DNA of 64,000 bases from Ureibacillus sp. FSL W7-1570 (GCF_038593265.1 NZ_CP151979.1:2735001-2799000), one strand, 5' to 3'; counted from the stretch's first letter, positions 18,208-26,997 are shown. A program made the numbers and translations. Notes: generated by a model not told the origin, from the sequence alone.

Positions 18208-18648
18208 TTGTCCAGCAAACAAGAAATCCAAAAACTATACGAAAAACTGATTGATGCATGGAATCGGCGGGATGCGGATGGAATGGCGGAGTTGTTTGGG
18301 GAAGAAGGGGTGCAGATCGGATTCGATGGAAGCATCGCGACCGGCAGGGAGGAGATTCTCTCGCATCTTGCACCCATTTTTGATAGCCATCCAACGGCTC
18401 CTTATATTACGAAAATCAAAGAAATCTGTTTTTTAGGGGCAGACGTTGCCTTTTTGCGTGCCATTGCCGGGATGGTGCCACCAGGGGAGTCCGATATCGA
18501 ACCTGCCGTCAATGCCCATCAGACGCTTGTCGCGGTGAAAAAGGACGATGTCTGGTATATTGAATTATTTCAAAACACTCCAGCCCAGTTCCATGGAAGA
18601 CCGGAATTGGTGGAAGAAATGACTAAAGAGTTGAGGGAATCGCTTTAA
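18208..18648 (+). CDS. SgcJ/EcaC-type NTF2-like protein
   Basis: A 146-residue protein of the NTF2-like alpha-beta cone fold, recognised as the SgcJ/EcaC family (E-K-L-I-D-A-W-N-R-R-D-A-D-G-M-A-E-L-F near the start, H-Q-T-L-V-A-V-K-K-D-D-V-W-Y-I near the end). These small proteins bind or modify small molecules; substrate is unknown. TTG 18208 is preferred because AGGAGG ends seven bases upstream; ATG 18202 lies only one base after that site and is too close. Stands alone beside the transposon remnants. Confidence 0.8.
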   Translation: MSSKQEIQKLYEKLIDAWNRRDADGMAELFGEEGVQIGFDGSIATGREEILSHLAPIFDSHPTAPYITKIKEICFLGADVAFLRAIAGMVPPGESDIEPAVNAHQTLVAVKKDDVWYIELFQNTPAQFHGRPELVEEMTKELRESL

Positions 18649-18696
18649 TTTACCGACGCAACCAAAATATCCTATGAGATTCTATGCAATATATGC

Positions 18697-18749
18697 GTAA
18701 GCGCCAAATAACGTCCATGAAAAACTCATGGGCGGTATTTGGCGCTTAC
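18697..18749. repeat. 53-bp palindrome matching IS66 terminal repeats
   Basis: Both outer arms, read inward, are GTAAGCGCCAAATA, identical to the first 14 bases of the right end of the IS66 at 12473-14930. Inner arms are CCATGA and TCATGG around a small loop, like the hairpin in that element's left end. It carries no gene and no flanking duplication. It may double as the terminator of the preceding gene because a T-run follows. Confidence 0.7.
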
Positions 18750-18916
18750 TTTTTTATAAAGATGTTACTTCCCAAAAAATTGAACCCTCTAGGATGTCAT
18801 ACCCATAAAAAAACTAAAAATTTTTTCAGCAAAGGAAAATTTTATATAATAATATAATAAAATATAACTATAAAAAATAAAAACATCCAATAGAATAAGA
18901 AAAAAGGTGAGTAAAA

Positions 18917-19534
18917 ATGATTATCATTAATCCAAAAGACCAATCAGAAAAAGAAATTTATAGGTTACTGACTAGTACGATTATTCCACGGCCGATTGCT
19001 TTGGTGACCACTCAATCCACTGATGGAGTGATTAATGGAGCACCTTTCAGTTATTTCAACATCGTGTCGGCAAAACCTCCAATGATTTCGATTTCCGTTC
19101 AGCGGAAAGAGAATGGAACGATGAAAGATACCGCCAAAAACATATATGAAACCCAAGAATTTGTTGTACATATAGCGGATGATGACAATATAGAGCAATT
19201 CAATGCCGCAGCGGCAAATTTGCCAAGCGGTGAAAGTGAACTGGCATTTGCAAATATGACTCCGGCACAAAGTGAAATTGTCAGCGTTCCCGGTGTACAA
19301 GAAGCGAAAGTGCGGATGGAATGCAAGCTTGTGAAAGGCATTCCATTAGGCGGGAGCAATGACGAAACACCTGCCTGCGATTTGTTTATAGGTGAAGTGG
19401 TATTCGTGCATATTGATGAAAAAATTTATGACCATTCGCATATAAAAATAAGGGAGTTTAATCCTATTTGCCGATTGGCTGGATCAAATTATGCCACAAT
19501 CGGAAATATTTTTTTCATGGAAAGACCTAGGTAA
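18917..19534 (+). CDS. Flavin reductase-like FMN-binding protein
   Basis: A 205-residue split-barrel protein of the flavin reductase-like family: P-R-P-I-A-L-V-T-T near residue 24, G-A-P-F-S-Y-F-N near 41 and C-R-L-A-G-S-N-Y near the end. Members bind FMN and use NAD(P)H to reduce flavin for partner enzymes; no partner is encoded beside it. ATG follows AAAAAGGTGAG. Soluble, no signal peptide. Confidence 0.9.
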   Translation: MIIINPKDQSEKEIYRLLTSTIIPRPIALVTTQSTDGVINGAPFSYFNIVSAKPPMISISVQRKENGTMKDTAKNIYETQEFVVHIADDDNIEQFNAAAANLPSGESELAFANMTPAQSEIVSVPGVQEAKVRMECKLVKGIPLGGSNDETPACDLFIGEVVFVHIDEKIYDHSHIKIREFNPICRLAGSNYATIGNIFFMERPR

Positions 19535-19599
19535 AAACTTCTATTTTCCAATAGTGTTTTGGGAAGATAATTTTTTTGTCCGTTAGGAGAGAGAAATGA

Positions 19600-20814
19600 A
19601 TGGTTAATAGACAATCTGACACCAGTGTTTTTGAAATAGTATGGAACAACTCCAATGATGCCTTATTCACCGTTGATTATGAGGGCAGAATCTTATTGGC
19701 GAATCCTGCCTTTACAAAGCTTCTTGGATGGGAACCGAAGGATTTGAAAACTCCCGATCATTTTATTTTTCAAAATAAAGAAGAATATGAAATATTATTG
19801 GACACGTTAAGAAGCGGAAAGAATGTCCCTCACTATATAACGAAAAGAAAAAGAAAAGACGGAAAAATATTGGATATTTTGGCTTCCTATGGTGCAGTAA
19901 ATATCGGGAAGGTGCTTGCAGTGGGGATGTACAAAGATTTTACTGAACATATGGAAATGCATCGAAAACTGGAATTAAGCCAGGCAAGTTACCGCAATTT
20001 ATTGGACCATTTTCCTTACGCCATTTTTTTGACAAATGATGATATCATCATTTACGCGAATCAGCCTGCCCTTGACATTGTGTGTGCGGACTCCAAAGAT
20101 GCGATTATCGGGACGTCCATAGGGAGGTTGCTTCAAACGGAACACCCTCTCTCACTGAAAGAAGGGGAGCAGGCGACAGAAAAAGTGAAGCGGATCGATG
20201 GGGAAGAATTGTGGGTTGAAATCACGGTTCGGCGTGTTTTGTTTGAACAGGAATATGTGAATCAATGGGTGATAAGGGACGTCACCGAGAAGAAAATTTA
20301 TGAAGAGCAGCTGGAGTATTTTGCATTCCATGATCCGCTGACAGGTGTTTGGAACAGGCTCCATTTTACAAAGGAAATGAAAAAAATCATGGATGAAGCG
20401 GGCAAGAAGAATTCCATGTTCGGCATCATGTTTATCGACTTGGATGACTTTAAACAAGTGAACGATACTTTGGGCCATGACATGGGAGACGAGCTATTGA
20501 TCAAGGTGGCGGATCGGTTGAAAAAGAATGTGCGGGAAGGGGATGTTCTTTGCCGTATTGGCGGGGACGAGTTTCTCATTTTGATCCGGGATATCCGCGG
20601 AAAACAAACGCTTGTGGAAGTGGCAAAGCGGCTGCAAGATATCTTTCAAGTCCCTTACCAATTGGGAGATCGATCGGTTGTTATTACTTCCAGCATGGGA
20701 ATCGCCATCTTCCCGCAGGATGGAACTGATGCGAAAACGCTTATATCCCGTTCGGATCAAGCTTTATATCGAGCGAAAAGTCAAAGAAATGGGGTCCAGT
20801 TTTACGAAGGTTGA
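19600..20814 (+). CDS. PAS-PAS-GGDEF diguanylate cyclase
   Basis: A 404-residue cytoplasmic signalling protein. Two PAS domains (about residues 8-120 and 130-250) precede a GGDEF domain (about 255-404). The active site reads R-I-G-G-D-E-F and an R-E-G-D inhibitory-site motif lies at the proper distance upstream, so it should make c-di-GMP and be feedback-inhibited. No EAL domain. The PAS domains presumably sense a small ligand or redox state. Two other GGDEF proteins are encoded in the window. Confidence 0.93.
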   Translation: MVNRQSDTSVFEIVWNNSNDALFTVDYEGRILLANPAFTKLLGWEPKDLKTPDHFIFQNKEEYEILLDTLRSGKNVPHYITKRKRKDGKILDILASYGAVNIGKVLAVGMYKDFTEHMEMHRKLELSQASYRNLLDHFPYAIFLTNDDIIIYANQPALDIVCADSKDAIIGTSIGRLLQTEHPLSLKEGEQATEKVKRIDGEELWVEITVRRVLFEQEYVNQWVIRDVTEKKIYEEQLEYFAFHDPLTGVWNRLHFTKEMKKIMDEAGKKNSMFGIMFIDLDDFKQVNDTLGHDMGDELLIKVADRLKKNVREGDVLCRIGGDEFLILIRDIRGKQTLVEVAKRLQDIFQVPYQLGDRSVVITSSMGIAIFPQDGTDAKTLISRSDQALYRAKSQRNGVQFYEG

Positions 20815-20921
20815 GGAGAAGTGAGAAGTGCGGAGTTTTTAAGAAGCCGGGATATGGTCGGCTAAAACGGGATGGATTGAATTTCCCGTTTCCTGTCTAT
20901 ACTCTTGATGAGGTGAAGGAA

Positions 20922-21059
20922 ATGGAAAACTGGCAATATGCCCAATTATCCGAAGAACAGTTGGCGGAAATCCAGGCTTTGGAGAAAAAGTTGGGATGTG
21001 CATTGATTGCCTTTGAGAGCGCAAACCGGCAGGAAGAAAAAGAACCATTGGAAAACTGA
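20922..21059 (+). CDS. Small conserved-looking protein of unknown function
   Basis: Forty-five residues, beginning M-E-N-W-Q-Y-A-Q-L-S-E-E-Q-L-A-E-I. ATG 20922 is chosen because AGGTGAAGG lies just upstream. The same frame is open back to a TTG at 20811 that overlaps the diguanylate cyclase stop, but that extension looks less protein-like. A strong terminator follows. Acidic, helical, no membrane segment. Function unknown. Confidence 0.6.
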   Translation: MENWQYAQLSEEQLAEIQALEKKLGCALIAFESANRQEEKEPLEN

Positions 21060-21084
21060 TAGGATGTATCTTATCAGTTTTTTT
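21054..21084 (+). terminator. Terminator after the small protein gene
   Basis: CTGATA and TATCAG arms around a short loop followed by seven T. Confidence 0.8.
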
Positions 21085-21379
21085 ATTTTCAAAAGGTTTC
21101 TCTGGTGGAATATTCAACATATTGCAATCGGCTTGATATAACGGTTGATGCTCTCATCCCAATATGAACATTTGCGCCCCCGTTTGGAAAATTCTTTGAT
21201 TCCCGTCCAAGTGAGGGAATTGGGTAAGTAGGCGGGTATTACGCATGTCCCAAGTTGGGGCATGCGATTTTTTATTTGCTTCTTTCCAACAAACTATGCG
21301 CAATTGATTCAAAGAGTATTCATTTTATCATCCGAATTGTATAAGATATAAGGAAACTTTTCAGAAACGGGGGATTAGC
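21085..21379. other. Gene-free region ending in an orphan terminator
   Basis: No convincing frame lies here. A strong terminator at 21242-21273 has no gene directly in front of it, so the 150 bases before it could be a small RNA. The rest is an AT-rich promoter-like stretch before the next gene. Confidence 0.5.
21242..21273 (+). terminator. Orphan intrinsic terminator
   Basis: CGCATGTCCC and GGGGCATGCG arms with a six-base T-run after them. The nearest upstream gene already has its own terminator. Confidence 0.8.
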
Positions 21380-21655
21380 ATGCTTATAGAAATGGATGAA
21401 GAGGTAAAAGAGCGGATCCGTTCAAAGGGCAATCAATTGACCGTGCAATTGTTGGAAGTGCGAAGCTGTTGCGCCCCGGATGTGCAAGAACTTGTTGTGC
21501 TTCTTTTCAAGCCGAAAAATATGCAACAATATCATGAAATCACCATCGGGGACATATCCGTTTATGTGCAAAAGCCCCTTCTCCTCAAAGAAAAAATGAC
21601 CCTTCAAATGAAAGGGTTCGGCATATTTAAGAGAATTTCCGCGGCGGTGAAGTAA
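21380..21655 (+). CDS. HesB/IscA-like small protein with a CC motif
   Basis: A 91-residue protein with R-S-C-C-A-P-D-V near residue 28 and Q-K-P-L-L-L-K-E near residue 65. It resembles the small CC/Se-motif relatives of HesB/IscA, in which one cysteine can be selenocysteine in other organisms; here both are ordinary Cys. A redox or metal-related role is likely but not established. ATG follows GGGGGATTAGC. It converges on the zinc-ribbon gene with a shared terminator between. Confidence 0.6.
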   Translation: MLIEMDEEVKERIRSKGNQLTVQLLEVRSCCAPDVQELVVLLFKPKNMQQYHEITIGDISVYVQKPLLLKEKMTLQMKGFGIFKRISAAVK

Positions 21656-21657
21656 AT

Positions 21658-21692
21658 AATAGGGAAACACTTGGCATCAAGGTTTCCCTATA
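21658..21692. terminator. Bidirectional terminator
   Basis: ATAGGGAAAC and GTTTCCCTAT arms separate two convergent genes. Confidence 0.8.
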
Positions 21693-21701
21693 CATCCCTT
21701 T

Positions 21702-21884
21702 TTATTTCTTTTTGAAGATCGTTGTATTTTCAATCCGAATGGAGGCCACTTCTCCACAGTGTAAACAAAAAGTATAAATTTTGTTGCTGCCTCTCATCGA
21801 CATTTTGCTTGGTCTGACAGCGATAAAGTCCGAGCCTTCCGCAAATTCTGTTCCTCCGCATTTGCTGCATTTTTTCGTTTCCAT
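21702..21884 (-). CDS. Small zinc-ribbon protein
   Basis: Sixty residues with two C-x-x-C pairs (C-S-K-C near the N terminus and C-L-H-C near residue 38), a single zinc ribbon. Such proteins in Bacillales are sometimes labelled as transcription factors without evidence. A strong AGGGGGTG site lies upstream. Function unknown. Confidence 0.75.
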   Translation of the reverse strand: METKKCSKCGGTEFAEGSDFIAVRPSKMSMRGSNKIYTFCLHCGEVASIRIENTTIFKKK

Positions 21885-22019
21885 CCCCTTTTCACCCCCT
21901 TATTAAATGGTACGAATGGACATCCCGTTTGTTTCAGAACCATCATATTTCTTTAGCAAAATCATGTATAAAAGAACAAAATTGACGAACCCTAAAAAAT
22001 AAAAAAACAGGGTGATTTT

Positions 22020-22613
22020 ATGAAAAAGCAATGGGCATTCAAAATCTTTTTATTCGGCTTCATTCTATTGCTTGCAGCTTGCGGGGATACTGCGGAACAA
22101 TTGGACAAGAATGACGAACAAGAGGGAAATGTTGCCGAGCAAGAGGCACCAACGAAAGAGGCTGACGAAATTGAAGACAGCACCGGCTCTGTGCCGCTGA
22201 ATTTGAAAATTGCAGAGAATGCGGCATTCCCGGTTGGCACCAAAGTGAAGATTTTCGCCAATCATATGGAAGGGATGAAAGGAGCGGAAGGAGTGGTTGT
22301 AGCCGTATATGATACAACGGCATACGAGATCTCCTATAGACCGACAACCGGCGGGGAGAAAGTGGAAAATTATAAGTGGGTGATTCATGAAGAATTGGAT
22401 GGGGCAAGTGGAGCGCCGATGGAACCAGGAAGAGAATTGGTTATTAATGCAGACCATATCGAAGGGATGGACGGGGCAACGGCAACCATTGAATCGGCCG
22501 ATGAAGGTCCTGTGTATGTAGTGGATTTCACCACAACAACCGGGGAAGAGGTGAAAAATTACAAGTGGCTTGTGGAGTCGGAGCTTGCCGCTTCCGATGA
22601 GTCGTCCCGGTAA
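22020..22613 (+). CDS. YdhK-like lipoprotein with two DUF1541 domains
   Basis: A 197-residue lipoprotein. The signal peptide ends in the lipobox L-L-A-A-C (Cys at residue 21). After an acidic linker come two similar domains of about 60 residues, each with H-M/I-E-G-M and N-Y-K-W, the DUF1541 pattern of B. subtilis YdhK. It should be anchored outside the membrane. Function of the family is unknown; the paired histidine and methionine motifs might bind metal (inference). Confidence 0.88.
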   Translation: MKKQWAFKIFLFGFILLLAACGDTAEQLDKNDEQEGNVAEQEAPTKEADEIEDSTGSVPLNLKIAENAAFPVGTKVKIFANHMEGMKGAEGVVVAVYDTTAYEISYRPTTGGEKVENYKWVIHEELDGASGAPMEPGRELVINADHIEGMDGATATIESADEGPVYVVDFTTTTGEEVKNYKWLVESELAASDESSR

Positions 22614-22620
22614 TGAAAAG

Positions 22621-22652
22621 AGGCTTAGTTCAGCTGGAGCTAAGCCTTTTTT
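22621..22652. terminator. Bidirectional terminator
   Basis: GGCTTAG and CTAAGCC arms with T-runs on both strands between convergent genes. Confidence 0.85.
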
Positions 22653-22654
22653 AT

Positions 22655-22858
22655 TTAAAAAAATACGGAAACCACTATACTGGCGGCAAATAGTAAATAT
22701 GCGATATTAAGCGAAATCAACATCACCCGTTCTGAAGGGGATAATGCCCTCTCTTTTCTTGTTTTTTCCAAGTGGCGCAAGTAAAAACCGGAAGCGACAA
22801 TAAGAATGAATACAAAAATTGTGCGTAAAATTTCCGCAAAAGTATCCAAACGATTCAA
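22655..22858 (-). CDS. Small two-helix membrane protein
   Basis: Sixty-seven residues with two hydrophobic segments (about 10-27 and 45-66) separated by a basic loop (H-L-E-K-T-R-K-E-R). Not assigned to a family. It lies 19 bases after the stop of the lipoprotein gene upstream in the same direction, so the two may be co-transcribed. Confidence 0.65.
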   Translation of the reverse strand: MNRLDTFAEILRTIFVFILIVASGFYLRHLEKTRKERALSPSERVMLISLNIAYLLFAASIVVSVFF

Positions 22859-22877
22859 CTCCTATACTCAATAATAA

Positions 22878-23477
22878 TCAGCTTTCACGCTCTTCCAATT
22901 TCATTTTAATGAGTAAAGCGTAATTGGTGTCTTGAATCATTTGCTGAACGTCTTTTTCATCTTGAAAATTGTAAGTGGCCATTTCACCATCTGTTGCCCG
23001 ATATACCGCTAATAAGTAAGATTGATTGTTTTCCAACGATTCCTCTTCTAAAGCATATTGCCATCCGCTCACGGAATATCCGGTTTGCGGAATGCCGATT
23101 TTTCTAGGTTTCATCGTGATACTTTCGTTATAAAGAAACAGATAGGCGCCATCTTCAGTTTCAAAAGCTCCAATGCCTAGAGGACCTTGGCTTGTTTCGT
23201 CAGGTTCCAGTCCATAGGAGATGAGCATGACCGGTTCGGAAAGTGGTTTTCCATTCTGGTATTCTTCCGCCCAAACCGTTACCCAAACCGGATGATCCTC
23301 AGCTGCTATCTGAAAATCATAGTCGATTATTTTTCCAATTTTAAGCTTTTCAAAGGTGGTGCTATATTCAGATTCAGGATTGGCTTTAATTTTTGTCGAA
23401 ACATCGGTGTTGTCGGAACATGCTGCAAGGACCAGAAATGAAAATGCAAATAATCCGCAGAACAACCTAAGTTTCAA
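22878..23477 (-). CDS. Lipoprotein of unknown function
   Basis: A 199-residue protein with a signal peptide ending in L-A-A-C (lipobox). The mature part is acidic, with no recognised domain. It shows loose resemblance in layout to the lipoprotein at 45830-46465 (same size, the segment K-I-x-Y-x-F and a C-terminal K-E-x-x-E), which may be a paralogue. Start follows GGAGGGATACG. Confidence 0.75.
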   Translation of the reverse strand: MKLRLFCGLFAFSFLVLAACSDNTDVSTKIKANPESEYSTTFEKLKIGKIIDYDFQIAAEDHPVWVTVWAEEYQNGKPLSEPVMLISYGLEPDETSQGPLGIGAFETEDGAYLFLYNESITMKPRKIGIPQTGYSVSGWQYALEEESLENNQSYLLAVYRATDGEMATYNFQDEKDVQQMIQDTNYALLIKMKLEERES

Positions 23478-23641
23478 ACGTATCCCTCCAATATTTTCAA
23501 AATATGGTTATGAATGAGTGTAGCAGATTAAGTGGATAAAAAGAAGTTTCCAATGTCCTAACCTTGGGGATATATTAAAGAAAGCGTTAAGTCTTTTGAA
23601 GAGAACCTCATTTCAAAAAAAGGAAGATTAGTAATAATAAA

Positions 23642-23671
23642 ACAGACTGCCAAGCAAACTCGGCAGTCTGT
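23642..23671 (-). terminator. Terminator of the Lrp-aminotransferase operon
   Basis: CAGACTGCC and GGCAGTCTG arms; on the minus strand a T-rich stretch follows. Confidence 0.8.
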
Positions 23672-23686
23672 TCATCTCCATCCATA

Positions 23687-24853
23687 TTATAAAGAATCAA
23701 TAAATTGTTTGATCCGTTTCATAGCCTCTCTTAATTCTTCCATCGATGTGGCATAGGAGCAGCGGATATGCCCTTCGCCGCTTTCACCAAAGACATCGCC
23801 AGGAACGACAGCCACGCTTTGTTCCTTCAATAATCGCTCAGCAAATTCCTGGGAGCTTAAGCCCGTTGATTCAATGGAAGGGAATGCATAGAAGGCGCCG
23901 CCAGGCATGTGGCAAGTAAGCCCCATCTCATTAAAGGAATTCACAATGTAATTCCGGCGGAGACGATAGCTTTTCACCATTTTTTCCACTTCTTCCTCAC
24001 CGTTTCTTAATGCCTCGATTCCTGCATATTGGGAAGCGGTGGATGCACACATTAACGCGTATTGGTGCACTTTCAGCATTTCTTTTGAAATTTCTTTCGG
24101 TGCGCATACAAAGCCAAGGCGCCATCCTGTCATGGCAAATGCTTTTGAGAACCCGTTCACCAAAATGGTTCTTTCGCGCATGCCAGGAAGGGAGGCCATG
24201 CTTGTAAATTGCTCGTCATATGTAAGTTCCGCATAAATTTCATCGGAAATTACTAGTAGATCATATTTTTTTACAATCTCAGCAAGCGCTTCCAATTCCT
24301 GTTTATTTAAAAGTGTGCCTGTTGGATTGTTAGGGAAGCAAATCATCAATGCTTTTGTTTTGTCGGTAATGGCCGCTTCAATTTGGCTTGGAAGAATTTT
24401 AAAATCGTTTTCTTTCAACGCCTGCACCGGTACCGGTACACCCCCGGCCAACGTCACCATCGGACTGTATGAAACGAAACAAGGTTCTACGACAATCACT
24501 TCATCCCCAGGATCTAAAATCGTTCTCATCGCTGTATCAATGGCTGAACTTGCGCCGACTGTTACGATGACTTCGGAAGGGGAGTACTCTACATGAAACC
24601 GATTTTTCACATAGTTTGTAATTTCTTCCCGCAATTCAAGGAGACCCGCATTTGGAGTATAGGAAGTATACCCATCTTCAATGGAGCGGATGGCCGCATC
24701 CCGGACATGCCAAGGTGTGACAAAATCAGGTTCACCCACACCAAGGGAGATGACACCTTCCATACCTGCTGCCAAATCAAAGAAACGACGAATGCCTGAG
24801 GGTTTTAAATCTCTTACGGTTTTTGAAACATAGGATTTTTTTGTAGCCTTCAT
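23687..24853 (-). CDS. PLP-dependent class I aminotransferase (YugH/PatA-like)
   Basis: A 388-residue fold-type I aminotransferase. The PLP lysine sits in N-G-F-S-K-A-F-A-M-T-G-W-R-L-G near residue 235; C-F-P-N-N-P-T-G and V-I-S-D-E-I-Y-A-E-L are the other family signatures. It likely transfers amino groups between an amino acid and 2-oxoglutarate; the substrate is uncertain. ATG 24853 is chosen because it lies one base after the stop of the Lrp-type gene; an earlier ATG would overlap that gene. The order regulator-aminotransferase matches B. subtilis yugG-yugH. Confidence 0.92.
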   Translation of the reverse strand: MKATKKSYVSKTVRDLKPSGIRRFFDLAAGMEGVISLGVGEPDFVTPWHVRDAAIRSIEDGYTSYTPNAGLLELREEITNYVKNRFHVEYSPSEVIVTVGASSAIDTAMRTILDPGDEVIVVEPCFVSYSPMVTLAGGVPVPVQALKENDFKILPSQIEAAITDKTKALMICFPNNPTGTLLNKQELEALAEIVKKYDLLVISDEIYAELTYDEQFTSMASLPGMRERTILVNGFSKAFAMTGWRLGFVCAPKEISKEMLKVHQYALMCASTASQYAGIEALRNGEEEVEKMVKSYRLRRNYIVNSFNEMGLTCHMPGGAFYAFPSIESTGLSSQEFAERLLKEQSVAVVPGDVFGESGEGHIRCSYATSMEELREAMKRIKQFIDSL

Positions 24854-24854
24854 G

Positions 24855-25352
24855 TTATGACACCACAATTCTCTTATCTTTTTTCTCTTGTTCCAAGATG
24901 ATTCCATCATGTTTATATTTTTTCAAGATGAAATGGGTTGTTGTTGAAACAACAGATTCCAATGTGGACAATTTTTGGGATACGAAGTTCGCCACTTCAT
25001 TCAATGTTTTCCCTTCCACAATGACGGATAAATCATAAGTGCCTGACATTAAATATACTGATTGCACTTCATCATAGCGATAGATTTTTCCCGCGATTTC
25101 ATCGAATCCGACTCCTTGTTTAGGGGTCACTTTCACATCAATCATCGCCCGGACGCCTTGATGATCATCGACTTTTGTCCAATCAATCATTGTTAAATAT
25201 TTGACGATGACTTTATCATTTTCCAATTTTTTTAAAATGGATTCTGTTTCTTCCACACTCAAGCCCACCATTTTTGCGAGGTCGGCTGTTTCAATCCGTG
25301 CATCTTTTTCCAATACACTGAGTATTTCAAGTTCTTTTTCATTCAATTCCAT
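24855..25352 (-). CDS. Lrp/AsnC-family transcriptional regulator
   Basis: A 165-residue regulator with an N-terminal winged helix-turn-helix (residues about 5-55) and a C-terminal RAM/ACT-like ligand domain (about 70-150). Such proteins sense amino acids. The next gene is an aminotransferase one base downstream, so it probably controls that gene. It has its own promoter upstream. Confidence 0.92.
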   Translation of the reverse strand: MELNEKELEILSVLEKDARIETADLAKMVGLSVEETESILKKLENDKVIVKYLTMIDWTKVDDHQGVRAMIDVKVTPKQGVGFDEIAGKIYRYDEVQSVYLMSGTYDLSVIVEGKTLNEVANFVSQKLSTLESVVSTTTHFILKKYKHDGIILEQEKKDKRIVVS

Positions 25353-25386
25353 GGAAAGACCTCCAGCTATAGTAGAGTTTAATTAG

Positions 25387-25414
25387 ATTGTAGCACTATG
25401 AATTTAGAGTTCAA
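25387..25414 (-). promoter_or_regulatory. Probable sigma-A promoter of the Lrp-aminotransferase operon
   Basis: On the minus strand TTGAAC, 16 bases, then TACAAT, followed by AGCTGGAGG before the ATG. Confidence 0.6.
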
Positions 25415-25491
25415 GATAAAACTGAGGAAGCGAAAAATTTTTTAAAGGATATTGGAAATATCTGTTGAATGTAATAAAAAAGGGGGTAGTC

Positions 25492-25869
25492 ATGAAAAAA
25501 ATTTATTTTTTCACACTTATTATGCTGATTTTAACCGCTTGCAATTCAACTACAATCAGCTTGGTCGAATTGGATGAATTGCCGGAAAATGTGGAAGAAA
25601 AAATGGATCAAAATGCCACATTGCAAAAAATCAATAGTGGAGAAAAGGTTTCTTATATCGTTTATAAATCCCGTTCGGATGTAGAAGGGACGTTCGAAAA
25701 AGAGGGAACAAAATTAATCGTGAAATTGAATGAAAGTGGAGAAGGGGATGAAGAAAAAGCCCATTTCTTTAGGCTGACAAAATCCAAGGATGCCGATGTA
25801 GAATACATGGAAGTCCAAATAAATGGAGAGCCGGTACCCTTCGATGTGATTGTGATCTCGGGAGAATGA
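25492..25869 (+). CDS. Small lipoprotein of unknown function
   Basis: A 125-residue protein with a lipoprotein signal ending L-T-A-C (Cys at residue 17). The mature part is acidic and has no recognised domain. ATG 25492 is chosen because AAGGGGGTAG lies directly upstream; an earlier in-frame ATG at 25465 lacks a site. Monocistronic. Confidence 0.78.
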   Translation: MKKIYFFTLIMLILTACNSTTISLVELDELPENVEEKMDQNATLQKINSGEKVSYIVYKSRSDVEGTFEKEGTKLIVKLNESGEGDEEKAHFFRLTKSKDADVEYMEVQINGEPVPFDVIVISGE

Positions 25870-26023
25870 TCGTGAATCCCGTTCAGAGGGCTGCGGCTCT
25901 TTTTTCTTTATAAAAAATTTTATTAATATTTATTGCATTGGGATCAGAAAAATTATAAATAAATGAAAGAAAAAGATTTATATTCCATTTAAATATCAAA
26001 TAGTAATATAAGGAGGAAGACGA

Positions 26024-26374
26024 ATGCAGATGATAGGGTCGGTCGTAGGAATTGTCTCTGCAGTGGCAAGCCTCGTGTTTTGGGGAATTTTTTCCTTCGA
26101 TAATCCTTATCAGACACCGGATTCTGAAATCATCGGCAACTTATTTGTTGCGGCCGTCATTCCAGCCGCTTTTGTCATCATCGGACAATTTTTGAAACCT
26201 AAATGGTTTATGTTTGTCGCTTTTCTGTTGTCCCTTCCCATCGGCGTTTACTTCTTTATGACCCCGGGAATTTTCCGCGGTTTCAGCCTTGTTTCAGCAG
26301 GTTATTTTATCAGTTTCTTATTGTTTTTATTTGAAAAGAAAAGGGGAAGTAAAGTTCGTACGTTCACCCAATAA
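26024..26374 (+). CDS. Small integral membrane protein
   Basis: 116 residues with four hydrophobic segments (about 5-24, 40-58, 62-78, 84-103) and a basic C-terminal tail. Not assigned to a family. Start follows AAGGAGGAAG. It converges with the LysE-type exporter gene. Confidence 0.72.
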   Translation: MQMIGSVVGIVSAVASLVFWGIFSFDNPYQTPDSEIIGNLFVAAVIPAAFVIIGQFLKPKWFMFVAFLLSLPIGVYFFMTPGIFRGFSLVSAGYFISFLLFLFEKKRGSKVRTFTQ

Positions 26375-26385
26375 TATAACCGTTT

Positions 26386-26997
26386 TCAACTCATTAAATC
26401 CAATAGCAAATAAACTGCGGTTCCCCAAATAAAAACGGCGGAACACTTATTGAAAAATGTTAAGATGCTGCCTGATTGATCCAACTTTTTGAAAATCGCA
26501 CCTGCCACCGTCAAACCGAAGAACCAAATCCAGGACACCATGATACAGGCAAAGGTAAAGAAAAATTGTTCCATGCCGGCATATTTTATGGCGCTTGTTC
26601 CAATGACGCCGATTGTATCCAAAATGGCATGGGGATTCAGGATGGAAACGGATAAAGCAAAGAGGATCTGCTTTTTCGCCGGCAAAGAGATGTTCGATTC
26701 ATTGGTTTTCGGCTGACTTTTCCAAATGGAGTATCCCATGTAAATCAAGAAAATGATGCCGACTGTCAAAAGCCCGGTCCGGAGCCAATCAAACTGCAAT
26801 ACGATGATGGACAAGCCGAAAACGGCAAGCAGAATCAAAAGTGTATCACATATAGCTGCGGTAATTGTTGCAGGCAGGGCCCTAATCAGATTCGGCTGCA
26901 TGGCGCCTTGTGAAAAAACGAAGACGTTTTGGACACCTAAAGGCAAGATTAATCCGAATGCCAAAATAAATCCGTGTATAAATGGCAACACTTTCAT
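26386..26997 (-). CDS. LysE/ArgO-family amino acid exporter
   Basis: A 203-residue membrane protein with about six helices. It starts F-I-H-G-F-I-L-A-F-G-L-I-L-P-L-G-V-Q-N, the N-terminal signature of LysE/ArgO exporters, and has N-P-H-A-I-L-D-T in the middle. The family exports basic amino acids such as lysine or arginine. ATG 26997 follows GAGGGGGAA and is preferred over an ATG five codons upstream. Monocistronic. Confidence 0.9.
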   Translation of the reverse strand: MKVLPFIHGFILAFGLILPLGVQNVFVFSQGAMQPNLIRALPATITAAICDTLLILLAVFGLSIIVLQFDWLRTGLLTVGIIFLIYMGYSIWKSQPKTNESNISLPAKKQILFALSVSILNPHAILDTIGVIGTSAIKYAGMEQFFFTFACIMVSWIWFFGLTVAGAIFKKLDQSGSILTFFNKCSAVFIWGTAVYLLLDLMS

